Shown here: positions 9,675 through 19,500 of the stretch, piece by piece
How positions within the stretch are numbered: the first letter of the stretch is position 1
Layout: each line of letters opens with the position of its first letter
NCBI RefSeq assembly: GCF_003965815.1
Contig: NZ_RXOE01000002.1
Span: forward strand, 1,116,001-1,180,000
DNA: 64,000 bases
DNA from: Variovorax gossypii
GTDB taxonomy: Bacteria; Pseudomonadota; Gammaproteobacteria; Burkholderiales; Burkholderiaceae_C
Reading direction: 5' to 3'
The notes under the pieces: generated by a model
Told to the model about the DNA's origin: nothing
Database searches by the model: none
Seen by the model: only the letters and a program-made list of their open reading frames with translations
Translations under genes and position numbers: made by a program

Positions 9675-12600
9675 ATGAATCGCACTTTCAGGGTCGTGTG
9701 GAACCGGCGGCTGGGCGTCTGGCAGGCTGTCTCGGAACTGGCGGTGTCCGCCGTCAAGGGCGTTGCCGTGGATGGGGGCCGTGCTACGGCGAGTGCGGTG
9801 CTGGCGCTGTCGTTGGGCCTCGCCGCGCCGTTTGCGCACGCGGCCGACGTGCTCCTCGTCGGTACCGGCGGCGTGGGCGGCGGTGATGGCGGCAACGGAA
9901 GCATCAGCGGCGGCAATGGCGGGCAGGACTTCTACCTGGGGGGCTATGGCGGCGCCGGCTTCGTTCCCGCTCCGACGCAGACCCTCGCGAGCCCGGCCAG
10001 TGGCAGCAGCCTCCTGCCAACCTATGAATACGTCGGGATCGGGGGCGGCGCCGGTGGCGGGGACGGGGCCAACCTGGGCGGCATCCGCGGAGGGGACGGG
10101 GGCGCGGGTGTGCTCGATCTCAACGCGACGACCCTGAACGTCACCAACACGCTGCTGATCGGCGGCGGCGGCGGCGGCGGGGGGTCCGGGGGCGCCGGCT
10201 CCACGCGCGGCGGCAACGGCGGCACAGGCGGCAGCGGAACTCTCACGGCCACCGGTGGCGCGACCATCACGGTTGGCACGCAGCTCTACATCGGCGGTCT
10301 GGGCGGCACGGGCGGCAACTGCGGCTGCTCCGGCGACGGCGGTGCGGGTGGTGCGGGCGTGCTCAATCTCGGTGGCGGCAGCACGCTGAACCTGACAGGC
10401 GCCGCCTTCACCATCAACGGAGGCGGCACGCTCAACATCGGCAACGCGACGGCCAACGGCACGGCCTCCGGCGTCGTCACCGGGCTGGCCGGCAGCATCA
10501 ACAACGCGGGCAGGATCAATTTCAACCAGTCCGACGCCAGCTACACCTTCGGCACGGCCATCGCCGGCACCGGCACGGTGGCGCAGAACGGCAGCGGCAT
10601 CACCGTCCTGTCCGGCGCGAACACCTATTCGGGCGGCACGCTCGTCAACGCCGGCCTGATCAACTTCAGCAACGGCGCCAACCTCGGCACCGGCAACATC
10701 ACCCTGAACGGCGGTGGCCTGCAATGGGCCGCGGCGAACACCACGGACATCTCCGGCCGGTTGAACGCGCTGGGCGCAAACGGCGGCACCTTCGACACCA
10801 ACGGCAACAACGTGACGCTGGCGAGCGGCATCAGCGGTACGGGCGGCCTGACGAAGACCGGTGCCGGCACCCTGACGCTGACGAGCGCGAACACCTACAC
10901 GGGCGAGACCATCGTCGGCAACGGCACGCTGCAGCTGGCCGGCGCGGGCACGCTGGCCGGGGCGACGGGTGTCTCGCTGACAGGCGCCAGCGCGGTGTTC
11001 GATCTGTCGATCGGCATCAGCCAGTCGGTGGCGCATCTGTCGGGCGTGGCGGGCAGCGTGGTGGCGCTCGGCGCCAACTCCCTCACCCTGACCGACAACA
11101 CGTCGCAGACCTTCGGCGGCAGCCTGACCGGCACCGGCGGCTCGCTGGTCAAGCAAGGCACCGGCACGCTGACGCTCTCGGGCGCCAGCACCTACAGCGG
11201 CGGCACCGCGCTGCGCCAGGGGCGCCTGAACCTCGGCAACAGCCAGGCGCTGGGCACCGGCACGCTGTCGATGGACGACGACACCACCCTGGGCTTCAGC
11301 GCGGACGGGCTGACGATCGCCAACGCGATCCGGCTCACGGGCAGCACCGATCCGGTCATCGACACCGGCGCGTTCAACGCGACCCTGAGCGGTGCGATCA
11401 GCGGCGGCGGCTTCATCACGAAGGAGGGCACGGGCACGCTGACACTTTCGGGCGCCAACGACTACACCGGCGCCACCAACGTCGCGCAGGGCACGCTCAA
11501 GGCGGGCGCCGCCAACACCCTCAGCGCGGCTTCCGCCCACAGCGTGACCTCGGGCGCGACGCTGGACCTTGCGGGCTTCAGCCAGACAGTCGCTTCGCTG
11601 GCCAACAGCGGCACCGTCTCGCTCGTGGGCGCGACTGCGGGCACCACGCTCACGGTGACGGGCGCCTACGTCGGCAACAACGGCGTGCTCAGGCTAGGCA
11701 CCGTGCTCAACGGCAGCGGTCCGTCGGACCGCCTGGTGCTCGACGGCGCCACCGCCTCCGCCAGCGGCAGGACCACGATGCAGATCACCAACCTCGGAGG
11801 CCTGGGCGCGCTCACCAGCGGCAACGGCATCGAGGTGGTCACCGCGAAGAACGGCGCGACCACGACGGCCCAGACCACCAAGGACGCGTTCAGCCTGGCC
11901 AACGGCCATGTGGATGCCGGCGCCTACGAGTACCGCCTGTACGCCGCCGATGCCAGCGGTGCGGGCGAGAACTGGTACCTGCGCTCGAGCACCACCGTGT
12001 CGCCCGCGGCTCCCACGCCCTCCACGCCCGTGATCACCTACCGCGCCGAAGCCTCGCTCTATTCCGCGCTCCCCGGCCAGCTGCGCCAAGGCAACCTCGC
12101 GATGCTGGGTGACCTGCGCAAGCGCGTGGGCGACGACGACGTGAAGGGCACAGCGACCACCCCGACCGGCTCCGATCGCCGTGCCTGGGCCCGCGTGCTC
12201 TCCACCGACATCGACATCCAGCAGGGCGGCGCGGTATCGCCGTCGAGCAAGGGCCGTCTCACCGGCTTCCAGGCCGGCACCGACCTGCTGGCCATGCCCA
12301 ACTGGCGCGTGGGCGTCTACGTCGGCCAGCTCGACGGCGATGCCAGCGTGAGGGGCTTTGCCAGCGGCATCCAGAACCTGGGCGTCGGCCGCAATGACCT
12401 GCGCAGCCAGTACCTGGGCGTGTACGGCACCTACACCAGCGACAGCGGCTTCTATGCCGACGCGGTGGTGCAGTCGGGCCGCCATCGCTACACGGTCGAG
12501 CCCCTGGCGAGTCCGGGCACGAGCGGCAAGGGCAACAGCCTGCTGGGCTCCATCGAAGTGGGGCAGTCCTTCGCGCTGGGCGGCAGCGGCTGGAGCATCG

Positions 12601-13004
12601 AGCCGCAGCTGCAGCTGATCCATCAGCACATGGACCTGAACAACTCCGCCATCGTCGGCGCCGTCGTCCAGCCGCAGGCCGACAGCGGTTGGATCGGCCG
12701 CGCGGGCGTGCGGGTCAAGGGCGAGATCGCTACGGGCGTCGGCACGCTGCAGCCGTACGGCCGCTTCAACGTCTACCGGACATCGAGTGGCGCGGACATC
12801 GCCCGCTTCGTGAACGGAGCAACCACCACCGACATCTCCGCGCCGACGGGCGGCACGAGCACCGAGCTGGCGGGCGGTTTCACGCTCGCGCTGGGCCAGT
12901 CGACCAGCCTCTACGGCGAAGTCGGCAAGCTCTGGGCGAGCGGTGGCAACGCCAGGGTGAAGAGTTCGATCAACGGGTCGGTCGGCGTGCGGATGAAGTG
13001 GTGA
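9675..13004 (+). CDS. Type Va autotransporter with passenger repeats
   Basis: This 1109-residue secreted and outer-membrane protein starts at ATG 9675, which gives an extended signal peptide (ESPR) of the pattern MNRTFRVVWNRRLGVWQ followed by a hydrophobic core ending near AHA. A Gly-rich segment (about 60-230) contains an N-C-x-C pair. Many passenger-associated β-helix repeats follow, of the form GTGTLTLSGANTYSG. The last ~277 residues (from about 833) form the autotransporter β-barrel, ending in aromatic KW. A collagen-like or glycine-cell-wall label would be wrong for the Gly-rich part. The ligand is unknown. It is divergent from the LuxR gene and ends 10 bp from a convergent lipoprotein gene. 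Confidence 0.92.
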   Translation: MNRTFRVVWNRRLGVWQAVSELAVSAVKGVAVDGGRATASAVLALSLGLAAPFAHAADVLLVGTGGVGGGDGGNGSISGGNGGQDFYLGGYGGAGFVPAPTQTLASPASGSSLLPTYEYVGIGGGAGGGDGANLGGIRGGDGGAGVLDLNATTLNVTNTLLIGGGGGGGGSGGAGSTRGGNGGTGGSGTLTATGGATITVGTQLYIGGLGGTGGNCGCSGDGGAGGAGVLNLGGGSTLNLTGAAFTINGGGTLNIGNATANGTASGVVTGLAGSINNAGRINFNQSDASYTFGTAIAGTGTVAQNGSGITVLSGANTYSGGTLVNAGLINFSNGANLGTGNITLNGGGLQWAAANTTDISGRLNALGANGGTFDTNGNNVTLASGISGTGGLTKTGAGTLTLTSANTYTGETIVGNGTLQLAGAGTLAGATGVSLTGASAVFDLSIGISQSVAHLSGVAGSVVALGANSLTLTDNTSQTFGGSLTGTGGSLVKQGTGTLTLSGASTYSGGTALRQGRLNLGNSQALGTGTLSMDDDTTLGFSADGLTIANAIRLTGSTDPVIDTGAFNATLSGAISGGGFITKEGTGTLTLSGANDYTGATNVAQGTLKAGAANTLSAASAHSVTSGATLDLAGFSQTVASLANSGTVSLVGATAGTTLTVTGAYVGNNGVLRLGTVLNGSGPSDRLVLDGATASASGRTTMQITNLGGLGALTSGNGIEVVTAKNGATTTAQTTKDAFSLANGHVDAGAYEYRLYAADASGAGENWYLRSSTTVSPAAPTPSTPVITYRAEASLYSALPGQLRQGNLAMLGDLRKRVGDDDVKGTATTPTGSDRRAWARVLSTDIDIQQGGAVSPSSKGRLTGFQAGTDLLAMPNWRVGVYVGQLDGDASVRGFASGIQNLGVGRNDLRSQYLGVYGTYTSDSGFYADAVVQSGRHRYTVEPLASPGTSGKGNSLLGSIEVGQSFALGGSGWSIEPQLQLIHQHMDLNNSAIVGAVVQPQADSGWIGRAGVRVKGEIATGVGTLQPYGRFNVYRTSSGADIARFVNGATTTDISAPTGGTSTELAGGFTLALGQSTSLYGEVGKLWASGGNARVKSSINGSVGVRMKW

Positions 13005-13014
13005 CGGGCTGCGC

Positions 13015-14097
13015 TCAGTCCGTCGGGACTCCTGCGCTCCAGGCGGGCCAGTTGCCGACGATCGCGTCCACCAGGGGCCGCCCTGCGATCAGGAGGTTGG
13101 CGGTGGAGATCGGGAATCCGCCCGACTCGGCGCTCAGCGAGGCATAGGCGGTCTGCCCCGGATGGGGCCGGTCGAAGTTCGACGCGGTGCGGAGCACGGC
13201 CATGCGCCGCAGGTCGAGCAGTCCGGCGCTGGCGCCTCGCTTCAACGCCTCGTAGGTGGCGTTGTCCTCCTGCTGGGTGGTGCAGTACTTGCCCTGCCCG
13301 TCGGTCACGAGCGCAACCCAGTGCGTGGCCGTCTCTCCCAGGTACTTGCCGTGCCAGTAGGTGTCTCCGGCCGCGGTGTCGCATTGCAGGACCGAGGGGC
13401 GCGCCTTGGCCGTCGGCTGCGGATACCTGGCGCGATAGGCGCGCGCCTTGTCGTTGTCGGCCAGCGGCGCGTTGGCCGACAGCTTCAGAGCCTTCTGCAG
13501 CAGCTTCTCGTCGAGGCGGAAGACCTCTGTGCGGTATTCGAACTTGGGCTTGGAGTCCGGGTCCTTGGCGCCGATGCCGAAGTAGCCGGTGCGCCAGGTC
13601 GAGGGCATCTCGCGTGCGTCGATCTCGTGGGCGATGCCGAAGTCGACCAGGTAGCGGGCCCAGGTGGCCGAACCGATGGTCGAGACATTCGGGTCGACGC
13701 CCGCGATGCCAGCCACCAGGAAGTAGGTCTTCGAGAGGTCGAACTTGCCGCTGAATACCAGCGCCGTGATGGAGGCTGCGGCATTGGTGTGGCCCATGCC
13801 GGTGGTCACCTGGCACACCGAGTCGGCGTTGCACCGCACCGCCGGATCGTCGGCGGACAGGCCCGGCACCTTGATCTCGCGGGTGAGCTTCAGCGGTTCG
13901 AGCCACACCTGCGCCTCGGGCTTGAACATGCTGATGATGAGAACCTTCACCGCCACCTGCTGCTCCTTCGCGCCGGAGGCTGCCGAAGGTGGTGCGGATC
14001 GGTTCACATCGCTCGCGCAGCCGAACAGGGCCGTCGCGGCGAGGGCGATGCATGCCGCCCTTGAACACAAACGGGTTACGCGTCGAGAAACTGCCAT
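13015..14097 (-). CDS. Purine nucleoside permease (NUP) family lipoprotein
   Basis: A 360-residue exported protein whose signal peptide ends in a lipobox (ALFGC, acylated cysteine C27). The body resembles the purine nucleoside permease/NUP family (VKVLIISMFKPEAQVW, TGMGHTNAAAS, VAGIAGVDP). These motifs recall nucleoside phosphorylase folds, so nucleoside binding or hydrolysis in the periplasm is as likely as transport. The start has a good ribosome-binding site (AAGGAGAAAGCAG before ATG). It is convergent with the autotransporter and lies downstream of gltA on the same strand, separated from it by a strong terminator. Confidence 0.82.
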   Translation of the reverse strand: MAVSRRVTRLCSRAACIALAATALFGCASDVNRSAPPSAASGAKEQQVAVKVLIISMFKPEAQVWLEPLKLTREIKVPGLSADDPAVRCNADSVCQVTTGMGHTNAAASITALVFSGKFDLSKTYFLVAGIAGVDPNVSTIGSATWARYLVDFGIAHEIDAREMPSTWRTGYFGIGAKDPDSKPKFEYRTEVFRLDEKLLQKALKLSANAPLADNDKARAYRARYPQPTAKARPSVLQCDTAAGDTYWHGKYLGETATHWVALVTDGQGKYCTTQQEDNATYEALKRGASAGLLDLRRMAVLRTASNFDRPHPGQTAYASLSAESGGFPISTANLLIAGRPLVDAIVGNWPAWSAGVPTD

Positions 14098-14150
14098 CTG
14101 CTTTCTCCTTTTCCGTCGAACAACAAGAAGGAGTCCGCAATTTACAGGCC

Positions 14151-14177
14151 AAAAAAAAGCTGCCCGAAGGCAGCTTT
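14151..14177 (-). terminator. Rho-independent terminator of gltA
   Basis: On the minus strand AAAGCTGCC pairs with GGCAGCTTT around a TTCG tetraloop and is followed by a run of T. It sits 26 bp past the gltA stop and closes the sdh-gltA transcript. Confidence 0.92.
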
Positions 14178-14202
14178 CGCGATCGAAACCGGACGAGGCG
14201 GA

Positions 14203-15513
14203 TCAGCGAGCCGAGATCGGCTTCACGTCACGCTTCGGCGAGCCTTCGAACAGCTGGCGCGGGCGGCCGATCTTGTACTCGGGGTCGCCGATCATTTCGT
14301 TCAGCTGGGCGATCCAGCCGACCGTGCGGGCCAGCGCGAAGATCGCGGTGAACAGCGGCACCGGGATGCCGATGGCGCGCTGCACGATGCCCGAGTAGAA
14401 GTCGACGTTCGGGTACAGCTTGCGCGACACGAAGTACTCGTCTTCCAGGGCGATCTTTTCCAGTTCCTTGGCCAGCTTGAACAGCGGGTCGTTTTCCAGG
14501 CCCAACTCGGTCAGCACTTCGTTGCAGGTTTCCTGCATCAGCTTGGCGCGCGGGTCGTAGTTCTTGTACACGCGGTGGCCGAAGCCCATCAGCTTGACGT
14601 TCGAGTTCTTGTCCTTGACCTTCTTGATGAACTCGCCGATCTTCTCGACGCCGCCTTCCTTCTGGATGTCGTACAGCATGTTGAGTGCTGCTTCGTTGGC
14701 GCCGCCGTGGGCGGGGCCCCACAGGCAGGCAACGCCGGCCGCGATGGCCGCGAAGGGGTTCGTGCCCGACGAGCCGCACAGGCGCACCGTCGAGGTCGAG
14801 GCGTTCTGCTCGTGGTCTGCGTGCAGGATGAAGATGCGGTCGAGCGCGCGCTCGAGCACCGGGTTCACCTTGTACTCCTCGCACGGCGTGGCGAACATCA
14901 TGTGCAGGAAGTTGCCGGCGTAGCTCAGGTCGTTCTTCGGGTACATGTACGGCTGGCCGATCGTGTACTTGTAGGCCATGGCCACGAGCGTGGGCATCTT
15001 CGCGATCAGGCGGATCGCGGCGATCTCGCGGTGCTCGGGATTGTTGATGTCCGTGCTGTCGTGATAGAAGGCCGACAGGGCGCCCACCAGGCCGGTCATG
15101 ATGGCCATCGGGTGCGCGTCGCGGCGGAAGCCGCGCAGGAAGAACTGCATCTGCTCGTTCACCATCGTGTGGTTCGTCACGAGCTTGGTGAAGTTTGCCT
15201 TCTTGGCGGCGTCCGGCAGTTCACCGTACAGCAGCAGGTGGCAGGTCTCGAGGAAGTCGCAGTTGGTCGCGAGTTGCTCGATGGGGTAGCCGCGGTACAG
15301 CAGCTCGCCCTTGTCGCCATCGATGTACGTGATGGCCGACTGGCAGGCGGCGGTCGACATGAAGCCCGGGTCGTACGTGAACATGCCGGTCTGCGCATAC
15401 AGCTTGCGGATATCGATCACGTCGGGGCCAACGGTGCCCTTGTAGATCGGCAGTTCGACGCTGTCGCCGCCGTTGCTGAACGACAGCGTGGCCTTGGTAT
15501 CGGATGCTTTCAT
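14203..15513 (-). CDS. gltA: Type II citrate synthase
   Basis: This 436-residue enzyme condenses oxaloacetate and acetyl-CoA to citrate, the entry to the TCA cycle. Signature regions are [27 protein letters not shown] and [15 protein letters not shown], containing the catalytic His and substrate-binding Arg. The N-terminal β-rich domain ([14 protein letters not shown]) marks the NADH-sensitive type II class of Gram-negatives. The gene follows sdhE by 24 bp and is the last of the sdh cluster. Confidence 0.97.
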   Translation of the reverse strand: MKASDTKATLSFSNGGDSVELPIYKGTVGPDVIDIRKLYAQTGMFTYDPGFMSTAACQSAITYIDGDKGELLYRGYPIEQLATNCDFLETCHLLLYGELPDAAKKANFTKLVTNHTMVNEQMQFFLRGFRRDAHPMAIMTGLVGALSAFYHDSTDINNPEHREIAAIRLIAKMPTLVAMAYKYTIGQPYMYPKNDLSYAGNFLHMMFATPCEEYKVNPVLERALDRIFILHADHEQNASTSTVRLCGSSGTNPFAAIAAGVACLWGPAHGGANEAALNMLYDIQKEGGVEKIGEFIKKVKDKNSNVKLMGFGHRVYKNYDPRAKLMQETCNEVLTELGLENDPLFKLAKELEKIALEDEYFVSRKLYPNVDFYSGIVQRAIGIPVPLFTAIFALARTVGWIAQLNEMIGDPEYKIGRPRQLFEGSPKRDVKPISAR

Positions 15514-15537
15514 TTCGGTTTACTTTCAGAGGTGGAT

Positions 15538-15852
15538 TCAGGACGAAGGAGAAATTGCAGGACGCTGCGCGCCGTCGGTGCGCATCAGCTGCAGCAATGC
15601 GACCACCTCGGCCCCGGCCCATTCGGGCTCGGGCTCCTTTCTGCGCAAAAGGAGGTCGAGGAGATCGTTGTCCGACAGGTCCATCAATGTCTCCATCGCT
15701 CCCGCCTGACCCACGGTCATGCGGGATTCGTGCCGCTCGAAGAAGCGGGCAATGAACAGGTCGTTCTCGAGCAGTCCGCGCCGGCAGCGCCATTTGAGCT
15801 TGCTCAGCGCACGTTCGCTGAGCAGCTCGGCGGAGTCGGTGGCGGGTTGCAT
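15538..15852 (-). CDS. sdhE: Succinate dehydrogenase flavinylation factor SdhE
   Basis: A 104-residue cytoplasmic protein of the SdhE/Sdh5 family, which promotes covalent attachment of FAD to SdhA. The family signature around RRGLLENDL (about 28-36) is present and is followed by the helical segment FFERHE. The spacing to sdhB (33 bp) and gltA (24 bp) is operon-like. The family is usually about 80-100 residues, so the length is normal. Confidence 0.9.
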   Translation of the reverse strand: MQPATDSAELLSERALSKLKWRCRRGLLENDLFIARFFERHESRMTVGQAGAMETLMDLSDNDLLDLLLRRKEPEPEWAGAEVVALLQLMRTDGAQRPAISPSS

Positions 15853-15885
15853 GGTGGCGTCTCGGGAAGGCAGCTCAGGAATCTC

Positions 15886-16587
15886 TTAGATGGCGCGGCG
15901 CACCATCAATTCCTTGATCTTGCCGATGGCCTTGGTCGGGTTCAGGCTCTTGGGGCACACGTCCACGCAGTTCATGATCGTGTGGCAGCGGAAGAGGCGG
16001 TACGGGTCTTCCAGGTTGTCCAGGCGCTCGGCGGTGGCTTCGTCGCGGCTGTCGGCGATGAAGCGGTAGGCCTGCAGCAGGCCGGCGGGGCCCACGAACT
16101 TGTCGGGGTTCCACCAGAAGCTGGGGCAGCTCGTGGAGCAGCTCGCGCACAGGATGCACTCGTACAGGCCGTTGAGCTCTTCGCGCTCTTCGGGCGACTG
16201 CAGGCGTTCCTTCTCGGGCGGCACGGTGTCGTTCTGCAGGTAGGGCTTGATCGAGTTGTACTGCTTGAAGAACTGCGTCATGTCCACGATCAGGTCACGG
16301 ATGACGGGCAGGCCCGGCAGCGGCTTGAGCACCACGGTGCCCTTGAGCGTGTTCATGTTGGTCAGGCAGGCCAGACCGTTCTTGCCGTTGATGTTCATCG
16401 CATCGGAGCCGCAGACGCCTTCACGGCACGAGCGGCGGAACGACAGGGTCGGGTCTTGCGCCTTGAGCTTCATGAGCGCGTCGAGCAGCATGCGCTCGTG
16501 GCCGTCGAGTTCGATCTCGACCGTCTGCATGTAGGGCTTGGCGTCCTTGTCCGGGTCGTAGCGGTAAATCTGGAATGTGCGCTTCAT
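15886..16587 (-). CDS. sdhB: Succinate dehydrogenase iron-sulfur subunit
   Basis: This 233-residue subunit carries electrons from the SdhA flavin to quinone. Its three Fe-S clusters are visible: [2Fe-2S] in CREGVCGSDAM...LAC, [4Fe-4S] in CILCASCSTSC, and [3Fe-4S] in CHTIMNCVDVCPK. It is placed between sdhA (37 bp upstream) and sdhE. The length matches the family. Confidence 0.97.
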   Translation of the reverse strand: MKRTFQIYRYDPDKDAKPYMQTVEIELDGHERMLLDALMKLKAQDPTLSFRRSCREGVCGSDAMNINGKNGLACLTNMNTLKGTVVLKPLPGLPVIRDLIVDMTQFFKQYNSIKPYLQNDTVPPEKERLQSPEEREELNGLYECILCASCSTSCPSFWWNPDKFVGPAGLLQAYRFIADSRDEATAERLDNLEDPYRLFRCHTIMNCVDVCPKSLNPTKAIGKIKELMVRRAI

Positions 16588-16624
16588 CGTAGTGACCTTG
16601 TGAATGCTTTGACTGAGCTGAGCG

Positions 16625-18433
16625 TTAGAACGTGCGGACCTTCGGCGGAACCGAGGCCACGGTGAGCGGCTGCAGCTTGACCGGCTTGTACGAGAGGCGG
16701 TTGTCGGCGCTGTACCAGAGCGTGTGCTTCATCCAGTTGGCGTCGTCGCGGCCGAGCGGGGCGACCGGGTCGTCCGCCGGGCGCTCGTAGTCTTCCACCG
16801 TGTGGGCGCCGCGGCATTCCTTGCGGGCTGCGGCCGAAACCATGGTGGCCTGCGCCACTTCGATCAGGTTGTCGACTTCCAGCGCTTCGATTCGAGCGGT
16901 GTTGAACACCTTCGACTTGTCCTTCAGGCCGATGGCCTTGACGCGCTCGCGCACGGCGGCGATCTTGACCACGCCTTCGTCCATCGAGGCCTGTTTGCGG
17001 AACACGGCCGCATGCTGCTGCATGACGGCGCGGATCTCGCCGGCCACGTCCTGCGCGTACTCGCCGCCGGTAGTGGCTTCGAGACGGTTCAGGCGTTCCA
17101 GCGTGCGGTCGGCCGCATCGTTGGGCAGGGGCTTGTGTTCCTTGAGCTTGTCGTTGAACTCGACGATGTGGTTGCCGGCAGCGCGGCCGAACACCAGCAG
17201 GTCGAGCAGCGAGTTCGTGCCCAGGCGGTTGGCGCCGTGCACGCTCACGCAGGAGCATTCGCCCACCGCGTAGAGACCGTTCACGACGGCGCTGTTGTCT
17301 TCACCCTTCTGCACCACGACCTGGCCGTGGATGTTGGTGGGGATGCCGCCCATCTGGTAGTGGATGGTCGGCACGACGGGAATCGGTTCCTTCGTGATGT
17401 CGACGTTGGCGAAGTTGACGCCGATCTCGTACACCGATGGAAGGCGCTTGTGGATGGTGTCCGCGCCAAGGTGGTCGAGCTTGAGCAGCACGTAGTCCTT
17501 GTTGGGACCGCAGCCGCGGCCTTCCTTGATTTCCTGGTCCATCGAGCGCGAGACGAAGTCGCGCGGCGCCAGGTCCTTCAGCGTGGGCGCATAGCGCTCC
17601 ATGAAGCGTTCGCCGTTGCTGTTCAGCAGGATCGCGCCTTCGCCGCGGCAGCCTTCGGTCAGCAGCACGCCCGCGCCGGCCACGCCGGTCGGGTGGAACT
17701 GCCAGAACTCCATGTCCTGCAGCGGAATGCCCGAACGGGCGGCCATGCCGAGGCCGTCGCCGGTGTTGATGAAGGCGTTGGTCGAAGCCTGGAAGATGCG
17801 GCCGGCGCCGCCGGTGGCCAGCAGCACGGTCTTGGCCTGCAGGATGTGCAGGTCGCCGGTTTCCATTTCGAGCGCGGTCACGCCGACCACGTCGCCTTCC
17901 TCGTCACGGATGAGGTCGAGCGCCATCCATTCGACGAAGAACTGGGTGCGTGCCTCGACGTTCTTCTGGTAGAGCGTGTGCAGCATCGCGTGGCCGGTAC
18001 GGTCGGCCGCGGCGCAGGCGCGCTGCACGGGCTTCTCGCCGTAGTTGGCCGTGTGGCCGCCGAACGGACGCTGGTAGATCGTGCCATCGGGGTTGCGGTC
18101 GAAGGGCATGCCGAAGTGCTCGAGCTCGTACACGACCTTCGGTGCTTCGCGGCACATGAACTCGATCGCGTCCTGGTCGCCGAGCCAGTCGGAGCCCTTG
18201 ATCGTGTCGTAGAAGTGGTAGTGCCAGTTGTCCTCGCTCATGTTGCCGAGCGAGGCGCCCACGCCGCCCTGTGCGGCGACGGTGTGCGAACGGGTCGGGA
18301 ACACCTTGGAGAGCACGGCCACGTTGAGGCCGGCACGTGCGAGTTGCAGCGAGGCGCGCATGCCGGAGCCGCCGGCACCGACGATCACGACGTCGAACTT
18401 GCGCTTGGTGATTTTTTCTTTTGTGTAGGTCAT
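16625..18433 (-). CDS. sdhA: Succinate dehydrogenase flavoprotein subunit
   Basis: The 602-residue catalytic subunit oxidises succinate to fumarate. The FAD dinucleotide fold is VVIGAGGSGMRASLQL; the covalent-flavin histidine is in RSHTVAAQGG. Active-site segments include GCRGEGAILLNSNGERFM and the C-terminal HTLWYSADNRL. It lies 6 bp downstream of sdhD. Confidence 0.98.
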   Translation of the reverse strand: MTYTKEKITKRKFDVVIVGAGGSGMRASLQLARAGLNVAVLSKVFPTRSHTVAAQGGVGASLGNMSEDNWHYHFYDTIKGSDWLGDQDAIEFMCREAPKVVYELEHFGMPFDRNPDGTIYQRPFGGHTANYGEKPVQRACAAADRTGHAMLHTLYQKNVEARTQFFVEWMALDLIRDEEGDVVGVTALEMETGDLHILQAKTVLLATGGAGRIFQASTNAFINTGDGLGMAARSGIPLQDMEFWQFHPTGVAGAGVLLTEGCRGEGAILLNSNGERFMERYAPTLKDLAPRDFVSRSMDQEIKEGRGCGPNKDYVLLKLDHLGADTIHKRLPSVYEIGVNFANVDITKEPIPVVPTIHYQMGGIPTNIHGQVVVQKGEDNSAVVNGLYAVGECSCVSVHGANRLGTNSLLDLLVFGRAAGNHIVEFNDKLKEHKPLPNDAADRTLERLNRLEATTGGEYAQDVAGEIRAVMQQHAAVFRKQASMDEGVVKIAAVRERVKAIGLKDKSKVFNTARIEALEVDNLIEVAQATMVSAAARKECRGAHTVEDYERPADDPVAPLGRDDANWMKHTLWYSADNRLSYKPVKLQPLTVASVPPKVRTF

Positions 18434-18439
18434 GGTGGG

Positions 18440-18805
18440 TCAGATCTTCCAAAGCACTTGAATGGCCCAACCCGCACAACCGACAAGCCAGACGATGGTG
18501 AAAACTTGCAGCACGAGACGGATGGCGACGGGCTGGATGTAGTCCATCCACACGTCGCGCATGCCGACCCACACGTGGTAGAGCAGGGAGACGATCACGG
18601 AGAAGGTCAGCACCTTCATCCACTGGGCGGCGAAGATGCCGGCCCAGAGGTCGTAGCCGATGGGGCCGCGGGTGAAGATCAACTGCGCGAGCAGGATGAT
18701 CGTGAAGAGCGCCATCAGGCAGCCGGTGATGCGCTGGCTGAGCCAGTCGCGCAGACCGTAGTGGGCGCCGACGACGACGCGCTTGGAGCCGTAATTCACA
18801 GACAT
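18440..18805 (-). CDS. sdhD: Succinate dehydrogenase membrane anchor subunit
   Basis: A 121-residue protein with three hydrophobic spans (around 28-48, 57-80 and 93-115) that, with SdhC, anchors the enzyme and holds heme b and the quinone site. The HVWVGMRDVWMDY segment contains the conserved His/Asp pair. It is 13 bp from sdhC and 6 bp from sdhA. Confidence 0.94.
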   Translation of the reverse strand: MSVNYGSKRVVVGAHYGLRDWLSQRITGCLMALFTIILLAQLIFTRGPIGYDLWAGIFAAQWMKVLTFSVIVSLLYHVWVGMRDVWMDYIQPVAIRLVLQVFTIVWLVGCAGWAIQVLWKI

Positions 18806-18818
18806 GGTTGGCTCCTTC

Positions 18819-19265
18819 TCAGTACAGGCCGAACAGCTTGGCGCCGAGCACCAGCGTGAGGATGATGCTCGCGCCCAGCGTGAAGATGGCCGAGGTGTTG
18901 CCGAACTCCTTGTTCACCGCGGAGTGGCTCACGTCCATCCAGAGGTGGCGCAGGCCGGCGATGAAGTGGTGCAGGTAGGCCCAGATGAGCGCGAGCGCGA
19001 CGAGCTTGAAGAACCACCCCGGAACAAAGCCAAGGCCGCTGTTGAAGGCGGCCTTGAAGCGGGCGAACGAATAGTCGGAAGACAGCGAGGTGTCGAACAT
19101 CCAGATGATGAACGGCAGCAGCAGGAACATCAGCACACCGCTGACGCGGTGCAGGATCGACACGATGCCCGCCGGCGGCAGCCGGTAGGTCGTGAGATCG
19201 GTGAATGCATTGATGTTGCGGAATTCGCGACGCGGTGGCCGGGGGGGAGTTGCAAGCTCTGTCAT
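18819..19265 (-). CDS. sdhC: Succinate dehydrogenase cytochrome b556 subunit
   Basis: A 148-residue integral membrane subunit with three spans. I place the start at 19265 (MTELATPPRPPR) because the upstream 28 in-frame codons lack family resemblance. The SdhC signatures SILHRVSGV (quinone-site Ser/Arg) and HFIAGLRHLWMD (heme ligand His) are clear. It is the first gene of sdhCDAB-sdhE-gltA; the 235 bp upstream should hold the operon promoter. Confidence 0.95.
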   Translation of the reverse strand: MTELATPPRPPRREFRNINAFTDLTTYRLPPAGIVSILHRVSGVLMFLLLPFIIWMFDTSLSSDYSFARFKAAFNSGLGFVPGWFFKLVALALIWAYLHHFIAGLRHLWMDVSHSAVNKEFGNTSAIFTLGASIILTLVLGAKLFGLY

Positions 19266-19436
19266 TGGGGGATGGCTTTCGTGGCTTTGTGACTTGTTGG
19301 CTTGTTCTGAGAGCGAACGCTTTTGTTTCTTCTGCGGAAGTGCAAACAACGCAAAATTCTATTGCAATGCACCATCGCGCTGCGGACACGCACGAGTCAG
19401 CGCACCGTTGCAGTCGGATGCTATTGACTTCGTAGC

Positions 19437-19452
19437 GCAACGCGCACGTTGC
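19437..19452. promoter_or_regulatory. 16-bp dyad in the sdhC upstream region
   Basis: GCAACG and CGTTGC flank a CGCA centre, about 170 bp before sdhC and 49 bp past the GntR stop. It could be an operator for sdhCDAB or a hairpin ending the GntR message. No T-run follows it. Confidence 0.3.
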
Positions 19453-19500
19453 ATGCGAGTGCTGGAGCCGATGTGTTCTGCCTTCTTCGTGTGCATCGGG